From Streptomyces sp. Root431 (GTDB lineage: Bacteria; Actinomycetota; Actinomycetes; Streptomycetales; Streptomycetaceae), in the NCBI RefSeq assembly GCF_001426585.1, contig NZ_LMEI01000010.1, forward strand, positions 209,970-273,969: a stretch of DNA of 64,000 nt. The letters are read 5' to 3'. This document shows, piece after piece, positions 50,695-59,746 of this stretch. A program made the translations under genes and the position numbers. The notes below the pieces were generated by a model that did no database searches, was not told the origin of the DNA, and was given only the letters and a program-made list of their open reading frames with translations. The stretch's first letter is position 1. Each line of letters begins with the position of its first letter.

Positions 50695-52449
50695 CTAGAT
50701 CCACGTGTCGAGCCACATCCGCCCGCGCCATTGGTCCAGCGGAATGGGAGTCCCGGTGTAGATGGGCCAGAAGTAGATGAAATTCCAGACGATCAGCAGA
50801 ACGAGACATCCCGCCGCCACCGCGCCGAAAGTCCGGCGCCTTTCCGAGGAACCCCGTGGACCGATGATCGCGCCCAGCATCATGGCCACCGCGAGGCACA
50901 GGAAAGGCACGAAGACGACCGCGTAGAAAAGGAAGATCGTGCGTTCCTGGTAAAGGAACCACGGGACCCAGCCCGCGGCGATGGCGCAGGCGATCGCGCC
51001 CGCGCGCCAGTCGCGGCGGAAGGCCCAGCGCCACAGGACGTAGAGGATCGCGAAGCAGGCGGCCCACCACAGGAGCGGGGTGCCGAGGGCGAGGACCTCC
51101 TGGGCGCACTTCTCCTTGGCGGTGGCCGGGCAGCCGGCGGTGCCGGGGGCCGGGGACTCGTAGAAGTACGAGACGGGGCGGCCGAGGACGATCCAGGACC
51201 AGGGGTTCGACTCGTACGTGTGCGGCGAGGTCAGGCCCACGTGGAACGAGTAGACCTCGGACTCGTAGTGCCAGAGGCTGCGCAGCCACTGCGGCAGCCA
51301 GCCCCAGGTCCCGCCGCCGTCGATCTGGTCCTGCTTGGCGGCCCAGTCGCGGAAGTAGCCCTTGTCCGTGACGAGCCAGCCCGTCCAGGTCGCCACGTAC
51401 GTGACGAGCGCCACCGGCACCACCGACACGAACGCCGGGACCAGGTCCTTCCTGATCACCGAGAGGTACGGGCGGACGGCGCCGCCCGTGCGGCGGCCCG
51501 CCACGTCCCACAGGACCGTCATCAGGCCGAACGCCACCATGACGTACAGGCCGTTCCACTTCGTCGCCGCCGCGAGGCCCAGCATGACGCCGGCCGCGAT
51601 CCGCCACGGCCGCCACCCCATGCGCAGGGTCTCCGCGATCTCCGCGTCCGGCCGCAGCACCCCCTCCTCGTCCTCGGGGAGCGCCGCCGCGAGCCGTTTC
51701 CGGTTGCGGTCGCGGTCGAGGACGAGGCAGCCGAAGGAGGCGAGCACGAAGAACATCAGCACCTGGTCGAGGAGCGCCGTGCGGCTCATCACGAAGTGCA
51801 GGCCGTCGACGGCGAGCAGCAGGCCCGCGAGACAGCCCAGGAACGTCGAGCGGAAGAGCCGCCGGCCGATCCGGCACAGCATCAGCACCGACAGCGTGCC
51901 GAGCAGCGCCACCATGAAGCGCCAGCCGAAGGGCTCGAAGCCGAAGATCTTCTCGCCGACGCCGATGACCCACTTGCCCATCGGGGGATGGACGACGTAG
52001 CCGTGCTCCGTCGGCACGAGGACCGCGCCCGGGTCCGTCAGGATCGTCTTGTCGATGTCCTTCGGCCAGGCCCCCTCGTACCCCTGGTTGATCAGGGCCC
52101 ACGAGTCCTTGGCGTAGTACGTCTCGTCGAATATCACCGCGTGCGGCTTGCCGAGGTTCCAGAACCTCAGCAGCCCGGCGACCGCCGTGACCAGGAGCGG
52201 ACCGCCCCAGGCCATCAGCCGCCACAGCCGCTCGGCCGGGCCGGGCCCGATGCCGAGCGCCGACCACACGCGCGCCGACGGGCGGACGTACGGGGGGTCG
52301 AGCCGCTCCCGCAGCCCGATGGGAGCGGGGGTCTCGGCGCGGGGCGCGTAGCCGAAGCGCCGCAGCCTCTGCTGCCACGAAGAGGGCTCTGCCACGGGCT
52401 CTGCCATGGGGTGCTGGCCCTCCAGGGCCTCGGGTGCGGTACTGGTCAC
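50695..52449 (-). CDS. pmt: Dolichyl-phosphate-mannose-protein mannosyltransferase
   Basis: A 584-aa polytopic membrane enzyme transferring mannose from polyprenyl-phosphate-mannose to secreted proteins. GT39 hallmarks: 'FDETYYAKDSW' (catalytic Asp-Glu loop), 'VHPPMGKWVIG', 'SRTALLDQVLMFF' and C-terminal 'ESNPWSWIVLGRPVSYFY'. About eleven helices. GTG at 52449 is chosen (VTSTAPEALEGQ); upstream frame overlaps the divergent rsmI. Divergent from rsmI, an arrangement conserved in actinobacteria. Confidence 0.95.
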   Translation of the reverse strand: MTSTAPEALEGQHPMAEPVAEPSSWQQRLRRFGYAPRAETPAPIGLRERLDPPYVRPSARVWSALGIGPGPAERLWRLMAWGGPLLVTAVAGLLRFWNLGKPHAVIFDETYYAKDSWALINQGYEGAWPKDIDKTILTDPGAVLVPTEHGYVVHPPMGKWVIGVGEKIFGFEPFGWRFMVALLGTLSVLMLCRIGRRLFRSTFLGCLAGLLLAVDGLHFVMSRTALLDQVLMFFVLASFGCLVLDRDRNRKRLAAALPEDEEGVLRPDAEIAETLRMGWRPWRIAAGVMLGLAAATKWNGLYVMVAFGLMTVLWDVAGRRTGGAVRPYLSVIRKDLVPAFVSVVPVALVTYVATWTGWLVTDKGYFRDWAAKQDQIDGGGTWGWLPQWLRSLWHYESEVYSFHVGLTSPHTYESNPWSWIVLGRPVSYFYESPAPGTAGCPATAKEKCAQEVLALGTPLLWWAACFAILYVLWRWAFRRDWRAGAIACAIAAGWVPWFLYQERTIFLFYAVVFVPFLCLAVAMMLGAIIGPRGSSERRRTFGAVAAGCLVLLIVWNFIYFWPIYTGTPIPLDQWRGRMWLDTWI

Positions 52450-52510
52450 CGCGCCATCGTAGGGAACGCGCCTGTGCGCGTCGCCTGTCCGGGCTGGGAG
52501 GATGTCCTGT

Positions 52511-53362
52511 GTGACTGGAACGCTGGTACTCGCAGGGACCCCCATCGGTGACATCGCGGACGCTCCGCCCCGACTCGCCACCGAGCTGCAGAGCGCGGAC
52601 ATCGTGGCCGCCGAGGACACCCGGAGGCTGCGCGGCCTGACCCGGGCCCTCGGCATCCACACCTCGGGACGGGTCGTCTCGTACTTCGAGGGCAACGAGT
52701 CCGCCCGTACGCCCGAACTCGTCGAGGCGCTGGTCGGCGGCGCCCGCGTGCTGCTCGTCACCGACGCGGGCATGCCGTCCGTCTCGGACCCCGGCTACCG
52801 CCTGGTCGCCGCCGCCGTCGAGCAGGACATCAAGGTCACGGCCGTCCCCGGCCCGTCCGCCGTGCTCACCGCACTCGCCCTCTCCGGGCTGCCCGTGGAC
52901 CGCTTCTGCTTCGAGGGCTTCCTGCCGCGCAAGGCGGGGGAGCGGCTCGGGCGGCTGCGCGAGGTCGCGGACGAGCGCCGCACCCTCGTCTACTTCGAGG
53001 CCCCGCACCGCCTCGACGACACGCTCGCCGCGATGGCCGAGGTCTTCGGCGCCGAGCGCCGCGCCGCCGTCTGCCGCGAGCTGACCAAGACGTACGAGGA
53101 GGTCAAGCGCGGCCCGCTCGCCGAGCTCGCCGCCTGGGCCGCCGAGGGCGTACGGGGCGAGATCACCGTCGTCGTCGAGGGCGCCCCCGAGGCCGGACCC
53201 GGCGAGCTCGACGCCGCGGAGCTGGTGCGCAGGGTGCAGGTGCGCGAGGAGGCGGGGGAGCGGCGCAAGGAGGCGATCGTCGCGGTCGCCGCCGAGGCGG
53301 GGCTGCCCAAGCGGGAGGTCTTCGATGCGGTGGTGGCGGCAAAGAACGCGGCAAAGGGCTGA
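52511..53362 (+). CDS. rsmI: 16S rRNA 2'-O-ribose C1402 methyltransferase
   Basis: A 283-aa tetrapyrrole-methylase-fold rRNA methyltransferase. 'LAGTPIGDIADAPPRLATEL', 'VAAEDTRRLRGL', 'LVTDAGMPSVSDPGYRLVAAAV' and 'VPGPSAVLTALALSGLP' are the signature. GTG at 52511 is preferred: GGGAGG is at proper spacing for it and abuts the ATG at 52502. Confidence 0.95.
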   Translation: MTGTLVLAGTPIGDIADAPPRLATELQSADIVAAEDTRRLRGLTRALGIHTSGRVVSYFEGNESARTPELVEALVGGARVLLVTDAGMPSVSDPGYRLVAAAVEQDIKVTAVPGPSAVLTALALSGLPVDRFCFEGFLPRKAGERLGRLREVADERRTLVYFEAPHRLDDTLAAMAEVFGAERRAAVCRELTKTYEEVKRGPLAELAAWAAEGVRGEITVVVEGAPEAGPGELDAAELVRRVQVREEAGERRKEAIVAVAAEAGLPKREVFDAVVAAKNAAKG

Positions 53363-53510
53363 CAGGAAGAGTCCTGGTACGCGCAAAGGACTAATCTGAA
53401 AGGCAAAGCCGAACCCGGCGCCGGGACTCTTCACAGGGCGCTTGGCAAGGGAAGAGCCAAAAGCCTTCCATGGTTCGTCTCCTGCTGATGCGCTCCGGCC
53501 CGAAAAGGCG

Positions 53511-53526
53511 TCCACTGATCAGTGGA
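53511..53526. promoter_or_regulatory. 16-bp perfect palindrome before the zinc-ribbon gene
   Basis: TCCACTGATCAGTGGA ends a few bases before GAGGAG of the next gene. It could be an operator or a 5'-UTR hairpin. A CCCGGCGCCGGG palindrome lies further up (53413-53424); the rest of the 175-base gap is featureless. Confidence 0.5.
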
Positions 53527-53537
53527 GAGGAGCTGGC

Positions 53538-53963
53538 ATGAGCGAGATCACCGGCACCGGCATATCCGTCGCCCATGAGGCGTACGCCTTCGCCTGCATG
53601 CGCTGTGGATACGGCTGGGAGCAGGCGTACGACATCGAGCACCACGTCGACGCCGCCGGCCAGGAATTCGTCGTCTACAAGGCCGACGGGGAGCGGGTCC
53701 CGTCCCCGCTGTCCAGCCCCACCTGCATGAACTGCGGCGGTCACGTCGTCAGGATCATGCGCGCGGGGCAGGTGTCGTCGGTGCTCGACCTGATCGCCGC
53801 GACGGAGAAGCACCAGCACGGGGCGAAGGCGACCAAGCCCGTCTCGATGGCCGGGCCCATCGGGCAGGAACTGACCGAGGACACCGCGGGCCCGGAGACC
53901 CCGCCCGTGCCCCACCACTGGCACCTCTCCGACCTCCTGCATCCCTTCCGTAAGCACGGGTAA
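53538..53963 (+). CDS. Zinc-ribbon protein of unknown function
   Basis: A 141-aa cytosolic protein. Two Cys-x2-Cys knuckles, 'CMRCGYGW' and 'CMNCGGHVV', about 50 residues apart, should bind one zinc. 'AYDIEHHVDAAGQEFVVYKADGERVPSPL' lies between, and the C-terminus is His-rich ('VPHHWHLSDLLHPFRKHG'). Conserved in Streptomyces at this place between rsmI and tatD; no function known to me. Confidence 0.8.
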   Translation: MSEITGTGISVAHEAYAFACMRCGYGWEQAYDIEHHVDAAGQEFVVYKADGERVPSPLSSPTCMNCGGHVVRIMRAGQVSSVLDLIAATEKHQHGAKATKPVSMAGPIGQELTEDTAGPETPPVPHHWHLSDLLHPFRKHG

Positions 53964-54004
53964 CCCTGCACGCCGGCACTCGTGGCCCTCGTACGATCGG
54001 GGCC

Positions 54005-54874
54005 ATGAGTGCCAAGGACGCCCCGCCGCCGCTGCCCGAACCCCTCCTCGTGGAGGTCGCGGACTCGCACACCCACCTGGACATGCAGTCCGGGACCGTG
54101 GAGGAGGCCCTGGTCAAGGCCGCCGCCGTCGGTGTGACCACGGTCGTGCAGGTCGGCTGCGACGTGAAGGGCTCCCAGTGGGCCGCCGAGACCGCCGCCG
54201 CCCACGAGCACGTGCACGCGGCCGTCGCCCTCCATCCGAACGAAGCCCCTCGGATCGTCCTCGGGGATCCCGACGGCTGGTCCCGGCAGGGCGCCCGCCC
54301 CGGCGGCGGGGACGCCGCCCTCGACGACGCGCTCGCCGAGATCGACCGCCTCGCCGCCCTGCCGTACGTCCTCGGCGTCGGCGAGACCGGCCTCGACTAC
54401 TTCCGTACCGGCCCCGAGGGCATGGCCGCGCAGGAGCGTTCCTTCCGCGCCCACATCGAGATCGCCAAGCGGCACGGCAAGACGCTCGTCATCCACGACC
54501 GCGAGGCGCACGCCGACGTGCTCCGCATCCTCGACGAGGAGGGCGCCCCCGAGCGGACCGTCTTCCACTGCTACTCCGGCGACGCCGCCATGGCCGAGAT
54601 CTGCGCCGCCAAGGGCTACTACATGTCCTTCGCCGGCAACGTCACCTTCAAGAACGCCCAGCACCTGCGGGACGCGCTCGCCGTCGCCCCGCTGGAGCTC
54701 GTCCTCGTCGAGACCGACGCGCCCTACCTCACCCCGGCGCCCTACCGGGGCCGCCCCAACGCCCCGTACCTCATCCCGGTCACCGTCCGGGCGATGGCGG
54801 CCGTGCGCGGGATCGGGGAGAACGACCTCGCCGAGGCGCTCGCCGTCAACACGGCCCGCGCCTTCGATTACTGA
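54005..54874 (+). CDS. tatD: TatD-family metal-dependent DNase
   Basis: A 289-aa TIM-barrel hydrolase. Metal ligands: 'DSHTHLD', Glu in 'VGETGLDYFR', His in 'VIHDREAH', His in 'VFHCYSG' and Asp in 'VETDAPYLTP'. Member of the TatD/YcfH DNA-repair nuclease family. It heads a conserved tatD-rpf-rsmA-ispE order. Confidence 0.94.
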   Translation: MSAKDAPPPLPEPLLVEVADSHTHLDMQSGTVEEALVKAAAVGVTTVVQVGCDVKGSQWAAETAAAHEHVHAAVALHPNEAPRIVLGDPDGWSRQGARPGGGDAALDDALAEIDRLAALPYVLGVGETGLDYFRTGPEGMAAQERSFRAHIEIAKRHGKTLVIHDREAHADVLRILDEEGAPERTVFHCYSGDAAMAEICAAKGYYMSFAGNVTFKNAQHLRDALAVAPLELVLVETDAPYLTPAPYRGRPNAPYLIPVTVRAMAAVRGIGENDLAEALAVNTARAFDY

Positions 54875-54981
54875 TCGTCAACAACTGATCACTGATGGTG
54901 AAGCGGCGTGATACGCTGCGTACCTGCCTCGGCAGCGGTCAGGGCTTGGCCGTCCTGTGGACTTCGGTCGCAAGGGAGAAG

Positions 54982-55001
54982 CCCCCTCGTCCACGAGGGG
55001 G
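54982..55001 (+). promoter_or_regulatory. Strong hairpin in the rpf leader
   Basis: CCCCCTCG-TCCA-CGAGGGGG, an 8-bp GC-rich stem, sits 77 bases before the rpf start in a 204-base leader. It could terminate tatD transcripts or act as an attenuator. I could not match the leader to the c-di-AMP riboswitch that controls some Streptomyces rpf genes. Confidence 0.5.
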
Positions 55002-55078
55002 AGGAGTCACAACGGTTACGTGTCGTAGCCGAGTCGTTCGCGAGAGTAACCGGGGTCGAGAGGTAAGGTCCCGGCCTC

Positions 55079-56377
55079 GTGAGCACTTCCCAGGGCAGTC
55101 ACCGAGCCGGACGGCGTACGGCGACCCTGCCCGTCCACGAGCAGCCGACCCAGGCGGCGCCGCTCGTCGTCCCCGCGGACCTCCCCGGTACGGCCCCCGG
55201 AGTCCCCGGCGCCGTCCCCGGGCAGGGCGGCTCCCGCGCCGGGGCCCGGCGCGCCGCCCGCCGCCGCAAGGCCTCGGGCTCGACCCGGGACGGGCTTCGG
55301 CGGCTCGTCCCGCAGGCCCTCGTCGTCGCCTTCCTCGCCGGCGGAACCAGCGCCTTCGTCGCCAACGACAAGGCCGTCCGGCTCTCCGTCGACGGCGTCC
55401 CGCGCAGCCTCCACACCTTCGCCGACGACATCGACGAGCTCCTCGCCCACGAGGGCCTCACCGTCGGCGCCCACGACATCGTCGCCCCCGCCCCCGGCGA
55501 GGCCCTGGCCAACGGCGACGAGGTCGTCGTCCGGTACGGGCGGCCCATCTCCCTCACGCTCGACGGACGGCGCCACCAGATCTGGACCACCGCGAGGACC
55601 GTCGAGGGCGCACTGCGCCAGCTCGGGGTCCGCGCCGAGGGCGCCTATCTCTCCGTCTCCCGCGCGGCCGCGATCTCCCGCCAGGGCCTCGCCCTCGACG
55701 TCCGCACCGAACGGACGGTCACCTTCCTCGCCGACGGCCGCGAGCGTGTCGTCCGCACCAACGCCGCCACCATCCGCGAGGCCCTCGCCGAGGCCGGGAT
55801 CACCCTCTCCGGCCAGGACACCACCTCCGTCGCGGCCGACGCCTTCCCCCGCGACGGCCAGACGGTCACCGTGCTGCGCATCACCGGCTCCCGCCAGGTG
55901 CGGGAGGAGGCGATCCCGTACGCCGTCGAGAGGGTCCGCGACCCCGAGCTCTTCGCGGGCACCGAGACCGTCGAACGGCAGGGGATCGCGGGCGTCCGCC
56001 GCGTCACGTACACCCTGCGCACGGTCAACGGCGTCCGGCAGAAGCCCCGCAGGACCGGCGAGGAGATCGTCCGCGAACCCGTCAGCCGCAAGGTCCGCGT
56101 CGGCACGCGCGCGCTGCCCACCTCCGTCGCCGGGGCCGACGGCCTCGACTGGGCCGCACTCGCCGCCTGCGAGTCCGGCGGCCGCCCGAACGCCGTCGAC
56201 CCCTCGGGGACCTACGGCGGGCTCTACCAGTTCGACCCCGGCACCTGGCGCTCCCTCGGCGGCACCGGCACCGCCCAGAACGCACCCGCAGCCGAGCAGA
56301 CCTTCCGGGCCAAGAAGCTGTACGTGCAGCGGGGCGCGAGCCCGTGGCCCCACTGCGGCCGACGGCTCCACCAGTGA
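55079..56377 (+). CDS. Resuscitation-promoting factor (RpfB-like, DUF348-G5-Rpf)
   Basis: A 432-aa secreted or membrane-anchored muralytic enzyme. A basic N-terminus and one TM (about 75-95) are followed by three DUF348 (ubiquitin-like) repeats (about 96-270), a G5 domain (about 275-350) and a C-terminal Rpf lysozyme-like domain with catalytic Glu365 in 'AACESGGRPNAVDPSGTYGGLYQF'. Rpf proteins cleave peptidoglycan in spore germination. GTG start at 55079. The C-terminal 'CESGG...PHCG' Cys pair is conserved for a disulfide. Confidence 0.93.
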   Translation: MSTSQGSHRAGRRTATLPVHEQPTQAAPLVVPADLPGTAPGVPGAVPGQGGSRAGARRAARRRKASGSTRDGLRRLVPQALVVAFLAGGTSAFVANDKAVRLSVDGVPRSLHTFADDIDELLAHEGLTVGAHDIVAPAPGEALANGDEVVVRYGRPISLTLDGRRHQIWTTARTVEGALRQLGVRAEGAYLSVSRAAAISRQGLALDVRTERTVTFLADGRERVVRTNAATIREALAEAGITLSGQDTTSVAADAFPRDGQTVTVLRITGSRQVREEAIPYAVERVRDPELFAGTETVERQGIAGVRRVTYTLRTVNGVRQKPRRTGEEIVREPVSRKVRVGTRALPTSVAGADGLDWAALAACESGGRPNAVDPSGTYGGLYQFDPGTWRSLGGTGTAQNAPAAEQTFRAKKLYVQRGASPWPHCGRRLHQ

Positions 56378-56420
56378 GCCGTCGGCCTACGGCCCCACCG
56401 GCGAGCCGTAGGCTGTACCG

Positions 56421-57293
56421 GTGAGCACCACCACCGGCCCCGAAAGCCCCGACGCCCTCCTCGGCCCCGCCGACATCCGTGAGCTGGCCGCCGCCCTCGG
56501 CGTGCGCCCCACGAAGCAGAAGGGCCAGAACTTCGTCATCGACGCCAACACCGTCCGGCGGATCGTCCGCACGGCCGAGGTGCGGCCCGACGACGTCGTC
56601 GTGGAGGTGGGGCCCGGACTCGGCTCCCTCACCCTCGCCCTCCTGGAGGCCGCCGACCGGGTCACGGCCGTCGAGATCGACGACGTGCTGGCCGCCGCGC
56701 TGCCCGCCACGATCGCCGCCCGCATGCCCGCGCGCGCCGACCGCTTCGCGCTCGTGCACTCCGACGCCATGCAGGTGCAGGAGCTCCCGGGCCCGGCGCC
56801 CACCGCGCTCGTCGCCAACCTGCCGTACAACGTCGCCGTGCCGGTCCTGCTCCACATGCTGGAGCGGTTCCCGACCATCGAGCGGACCCTCGTCATGGTC
56901 CAGGCCGAGGTCGCCGACCGGCTCGCCGCCAAGCCCGGCAACAAGGTCTACGGCGTCCCGTCGGTCAAGGCGAACTGGTACGCGGAGGTGAAGCGGGCAG
57001 GCTCCATCGGCCGCAACGTCTTCTGGCCCGCGCCGAACGTCGACTCCGGCCTCGTCTCCCTCGTCCGCCGCACCGAGCCGCTCGCGACCACCGCCTCCCG
57101 CAAGGAGGTCTTCGCGGTCGTCGACGCGGCCTTCGCCCAGCGCCGCAAGACCCTGCGCGCCGCCCTCGCGACCTGGGCGGGCTCGCCCGCCGCCGCCGAG
57201 GAGGCCCTGGTCAAGGCCGGGATCTCGCCGCAGGCGCGCGGCGAGGCCCTGACCGTCGAGGAGTTCGCGAGGATCGCGGAGGCGAAGGCATGA
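56421..57293 (+). CDS. rsmA: 16S rRNA A1518/A1519 dimethyltransferase
   Basis: A 290-aa KsgA enzyme. 'KQKGQNFVIDANTVRRIVRTA', SAM motif 'VEVGPGLGSLTLALL', 'AVEIDDVLAAAL' and catalytic 'VANLPYNVAVPVLL' are present. GTG at 56421. The stop overlaps the ispE ATG; the rsmA-ispE coupling is typical of bacteria. Confidence 0.96.
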   Translation: MSTTTGPESPDALLGPADIRELAAALGVRPTKQKGQNFVIDANTVRRIVRTAEVRPDDVVVEVGPGLGSLTLALLEAADRVTAVEIDDVLAAALPATIAARMPARADRFALVHSDAMQVQELPGPAPTALVANLPYNVAVPVLLHMLERFPTIERTLVMVQAEVADRLAAKPGNKVYGVPSVKANWYAEVKRAGSIGRNVFWPAPNVDSGLVSLVRRTEPLATTASRKEVFAVVDAAFAQRRKTLRAALATWAGSPAAAEEALVKAGISPQARGEALTVEEFARIAEAKA

Positions 57294-58195
57294 GCGAGGC
57301 CGTGACCGTACGGGTGCCCGCCAAGGTCAACGTGCAGCTCGCGGTCGGCGCGGCCCGCCCCGACGGCTTCCACGACCTGGCCAACGTCTTCCTCGCCGTC
57401 TCCCTGTACGACGAGGTGACCGCGACCCCCGCCGAGACGCTGACGATCACCTGCGAGGGCCCGGACGCCGACAAGGTGCCGCTGGACCGCACGAACCTCG
57501 CCGCGCGCGCCGCCGAGCTGCTCGCCGCCCGGCACGGCATCTCCCCGGACGTGCACCTGCACATCGCCAAGGACATCCCGGTCGCCGGCGGCATGGCCGG
57601 CGGCAGCGCGGACGGCGCGGGCGCGCTGCTCGCCTGCGATGCGCTCTGGGGCCTGAACTCCTCGCGCGAGTCGCTGCTCGAGATCTGCGCGGAACTGGGC
57701 TCCGACGTGCCGTTCAGCCTCGTCGGCGGGGCGGCGCTCGGCACCGGACGCGGTGAGCAGCTCACCGAGCTGCCGGTCGGCGGCACCTTCCACTGGGTGT
57801 TCGCCGTCGCCGACGGCGGGCTGTCGACCCCGGCGGTGTACGGCGAGTTCGACCGTCTCACCGAAGGCACCGACGTCCCCGAGCCGACCGCATCGCCGGC
57901 CCTGCTCGACGCCCTGCGCACCGGCGACACCACCGCCCTCGCGGCCGCCCTCACCAACGACCTCCAGCCGGCGGCCCTCTCCCTGCGCCCGTCCCTCGCG
58001 GCGACCCTGACGGCAGGCACGGACGCGGGCGCCCTCGCGACCCTCGTCTCCGGCTCGGGCCCGACGACGGCGTTCCTGGTGAAGGACGCGGAGGCGGCCG
58101 AATCCGTCGCCGCGGCCCTGATCGCCTCGGGCACGTGCCGCACGGCGCGGGTGGCGACGTCGCCGGCGCCGGGCGCGGTCGTCCTCCCCGCCTGA
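57290..58195 (+). CDS. ispE: 4-diphosphocytidyl-2-C-methyl-D-erythritol kinase
   Basis: A 301-aa GHMP kinase of the MEP isoprenoid pathway. 'VPAKVNVQLAVG', the ATP loop 'IPVAGGMAGGSADGAGALLA' and 'LVSGSGPTTAFLV' are the three GHMP motifs; the catalytic Asp lies in 'GSDVPFSL'. Overlaps rsmA by 4 bases. Confidence 0.96.
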   Translation: MSEAVTVRVPAKVNVQLAVGAARPDGFHDLANVFLAVSLYDEVTATPAETLTITCEGPDADKVPLDRTNLAARAAELLAARHGISPDVHLHIAKDIPVAGGMAGGSADGAGALLACDALWGLNSSRESLLEICAELGSDVPFSLVGGAALGTGRGEQLTELPVGGTFHWVFAVADGGLSTPAVYGEFDRLTEGTDVPEPTASPALLDALRTGDTTALAAALTNDLQPAALSLRPSLAATLTAGTDAGALATLVSGSGPTTAFLVKDAEAAESVAAALIASGTCRTARVATSPAPGAVVLPA

Positions 58196-58221
58196 CACCT
58201 TCCCGTCACCTTCGCCTGCCA

Positions 58222-58252
58222 CCCTGGGCCCTTCGATCCGGACGGCCCAGGG
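58222..58252 (+). terminator. Hairpin after ispE
   Basis: CCCTGGGCC pairs with GGCCCAGGG across a 13-base loop, 27 bases after the ispE stop and just before the next gene's ribosome-binding site. A possible terminator. Confidence 0.5.
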
Positions 58253-58260
58253 GGTGGCGC

Positions 58261-58548
58261 GTGAAGGCGTGGCGGTGGTTGAAGGCGAGGAGAGCGCGGC
58301 ACCGGCTGGTGCTGAAGCTCCTCGACGAGTGCGGTCAGGTCGTTCTCCTCAGCGGGCTGATCGTCGTGAACCTCGCGTTCTGGGACTCCGGCGAGGTCGA
58401 GGCCGCCCTGTCCCCGCTCCCCGGCGAGGCCTGGTGGAGGTGGGCGGGGTTCGCGTTCGCCGTCCTGGCCCTCCCCGCCGCCTGCCGGGGTGCCGTGCGC
58501 GCCTGGCGGGCGTGGCGCGGCGCCCCGGACCGCGACCCGGTCGCCTGA
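58261..58548 (+). CDS. Small membrane protein, unrecognised
   Basis: A 95-aa protein with a basic N-terminus, two predicted helices (about 24-42: 'CGQVVLLSGLIVVNLAFW', and 58-80: 'WRWAGFAFAVLALPAACRGAV') and a short basic tail. GTG at 58261 after GGGGGTGG. No family known to me; reading frame and codon use look coding. Confidence 0.6.
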   Translation: MKAWRWLKARRARHRLVLKLLDECGQVVLLSGLIVVNLAFWDSGEVEAALSPLPGEAWWRWAGFAFAVLALPAACRGAVRAWRAWRGAPDRDPVA

Positions 58549-58570
58549 CGCTCCTCAGTGCCTGTTCCTG

Positions 58571-59545
58571 TCAGTGCTTGTTCTTGGAGATCCGGGCCAG
58601 GAGCAGGTTCGGGTCCGGGTCCACCGTGTTGAAGAAGGCGGCGCTGTTCACGTAGACGGTCTTGGCGCGCACGGCCGCGGAGGTCGGGTTGTCGAGGCCG
58701 TCGGCGTGGGTGAGCACGGTCTTGTGGGTGCCGTCGGGCCGGACGAGTTCCAGCTTGTCGACCTGGTTCAGGGCGGCGAGGACCGTGTCGCCGTGCCCGG
58801 TGAAGGCGAAGTCGTCGATGGACGTGAGCCCGGTCGCCCGGGTCTCGATCGGACCGGCCGCGTGGTCGGGACCGGGACCGATCGGGATGCGCAGCAGCGT
58901 CGCATGGGCGGTGTTGGACACCCAGACGGCACCGTGGTGGACCTTGAGGCCGTTGGCGCCGAAGGGGATCTGCTCGGTGGGTTCGAGCGCGGCCCCGGTG
59001 GCCCAGGCCGTGGGCGTGCCGCCGGTCACCGGGAGGGACCACACCGTGCCGAGCCGCGTGTCGGCGGTGTAGAGGGTGCCGCACTTCTCGTCCAGGGCGA
59101 GCCCGTTGGGGAAGGCGTCCGCGGGGAAGAAGCCGATCTGCTCCGGCTCGCCGCCACCGGGCGCGATGCGCCAGACGCCGGTCTCCGCCTTGCCGGTGAC
59201 GTACGTGACGTACAGGGTGCCGTCGTGGGCGCGGGCGATGCCCAGGACGACGGCCCCGCCGACGGGCGTCACCGCGCCCGGCACCTCGGGCAGGGTGGCG
59301 AGGACCGTCGTGTCGCCCTCCTTGGTGACGCGGGCGACCTGACGGGCGAAGGCGAAGGTGATGTCGGCGGAGCCGTCGGGTTCGAGGGCGATGTTCTCCG
59401 CGTTCTCCCCGGCGGCGAAGTCGAAGTGGGCGACGACGCGGGGATCGGACACGGTCGGATCGCCGCCCGCCGCGGGGCCCGCCGCGATCAGCGCGAGGGC
59501 GGCGGTGGCGGTGGCGACGGCGACCAGGCGTGGGTGTCTCGGCAC
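58571..59545 (-). CDS. Secreted beta-propeller (SMP-30-like) protein
   Basis: A 324-aa secreted protein. Sec signal peptide (about 1-27: 'LVAVATATAALALIAAGPAAG') followed by repeated propeller blades ('AHDGTLYVTYVTGKAETGVWRI', 'FPNGLALDEKCGTLYTADTRLGTVWSL', 'ADGLDNPTSAAVRAKTVYVNSAAF') as in SMP-30/gluconolactonase-like or NHL proteins. GTG at 59545 after GAGGAG. Function unknown. Confidence 0.83.
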   Translation of the reverse strand: MPRHPRLVAVATATAALALIAAGPAAGGDPTVSDPRVVAHFDFAAGENAENIALEPDGSADITFAFARQVARVTKEGDTTVLATLPEVPGAVTPVGGAVVLGIARAHDGTLYVTYVTGKAETGVWRIAPGGGEPEQIGFFPADAFPNGLALDEKCGTLYTADTRLGTVWSLPVTGGTPTAWATGAALEPTEQIPFGANGLKVHHGAVWVSNTAHATLLRIPIGPGPDHAAGPIETRATGLTSIDDFAFTGHGDTVLAALNQVDKLELVRPDGTHKTVLTHADGLDNPTSAAVRAKTVYVNSAAFFNTVDPDPNLLLARISKNKH

Positions 59546-59746
59546 GTGGTTCTCCTCGGGTGGGGGTGTGAGAAGAACATGACGGCCCGTCGGTCCGGGG
59601 CGTGGGCGGCCAGGCCGGGGGGTCGCCCGCGCGGTCGACGGCAAGGGGCCGGTTGGCACTGCGCCCGGCGCCGGTGCGCGTACTCAGCGGACGGTTGAGT
59701 ATCCGCGCCCTGTCGGCACGATGGGCCCCCGCGGGACCGTACGAGC

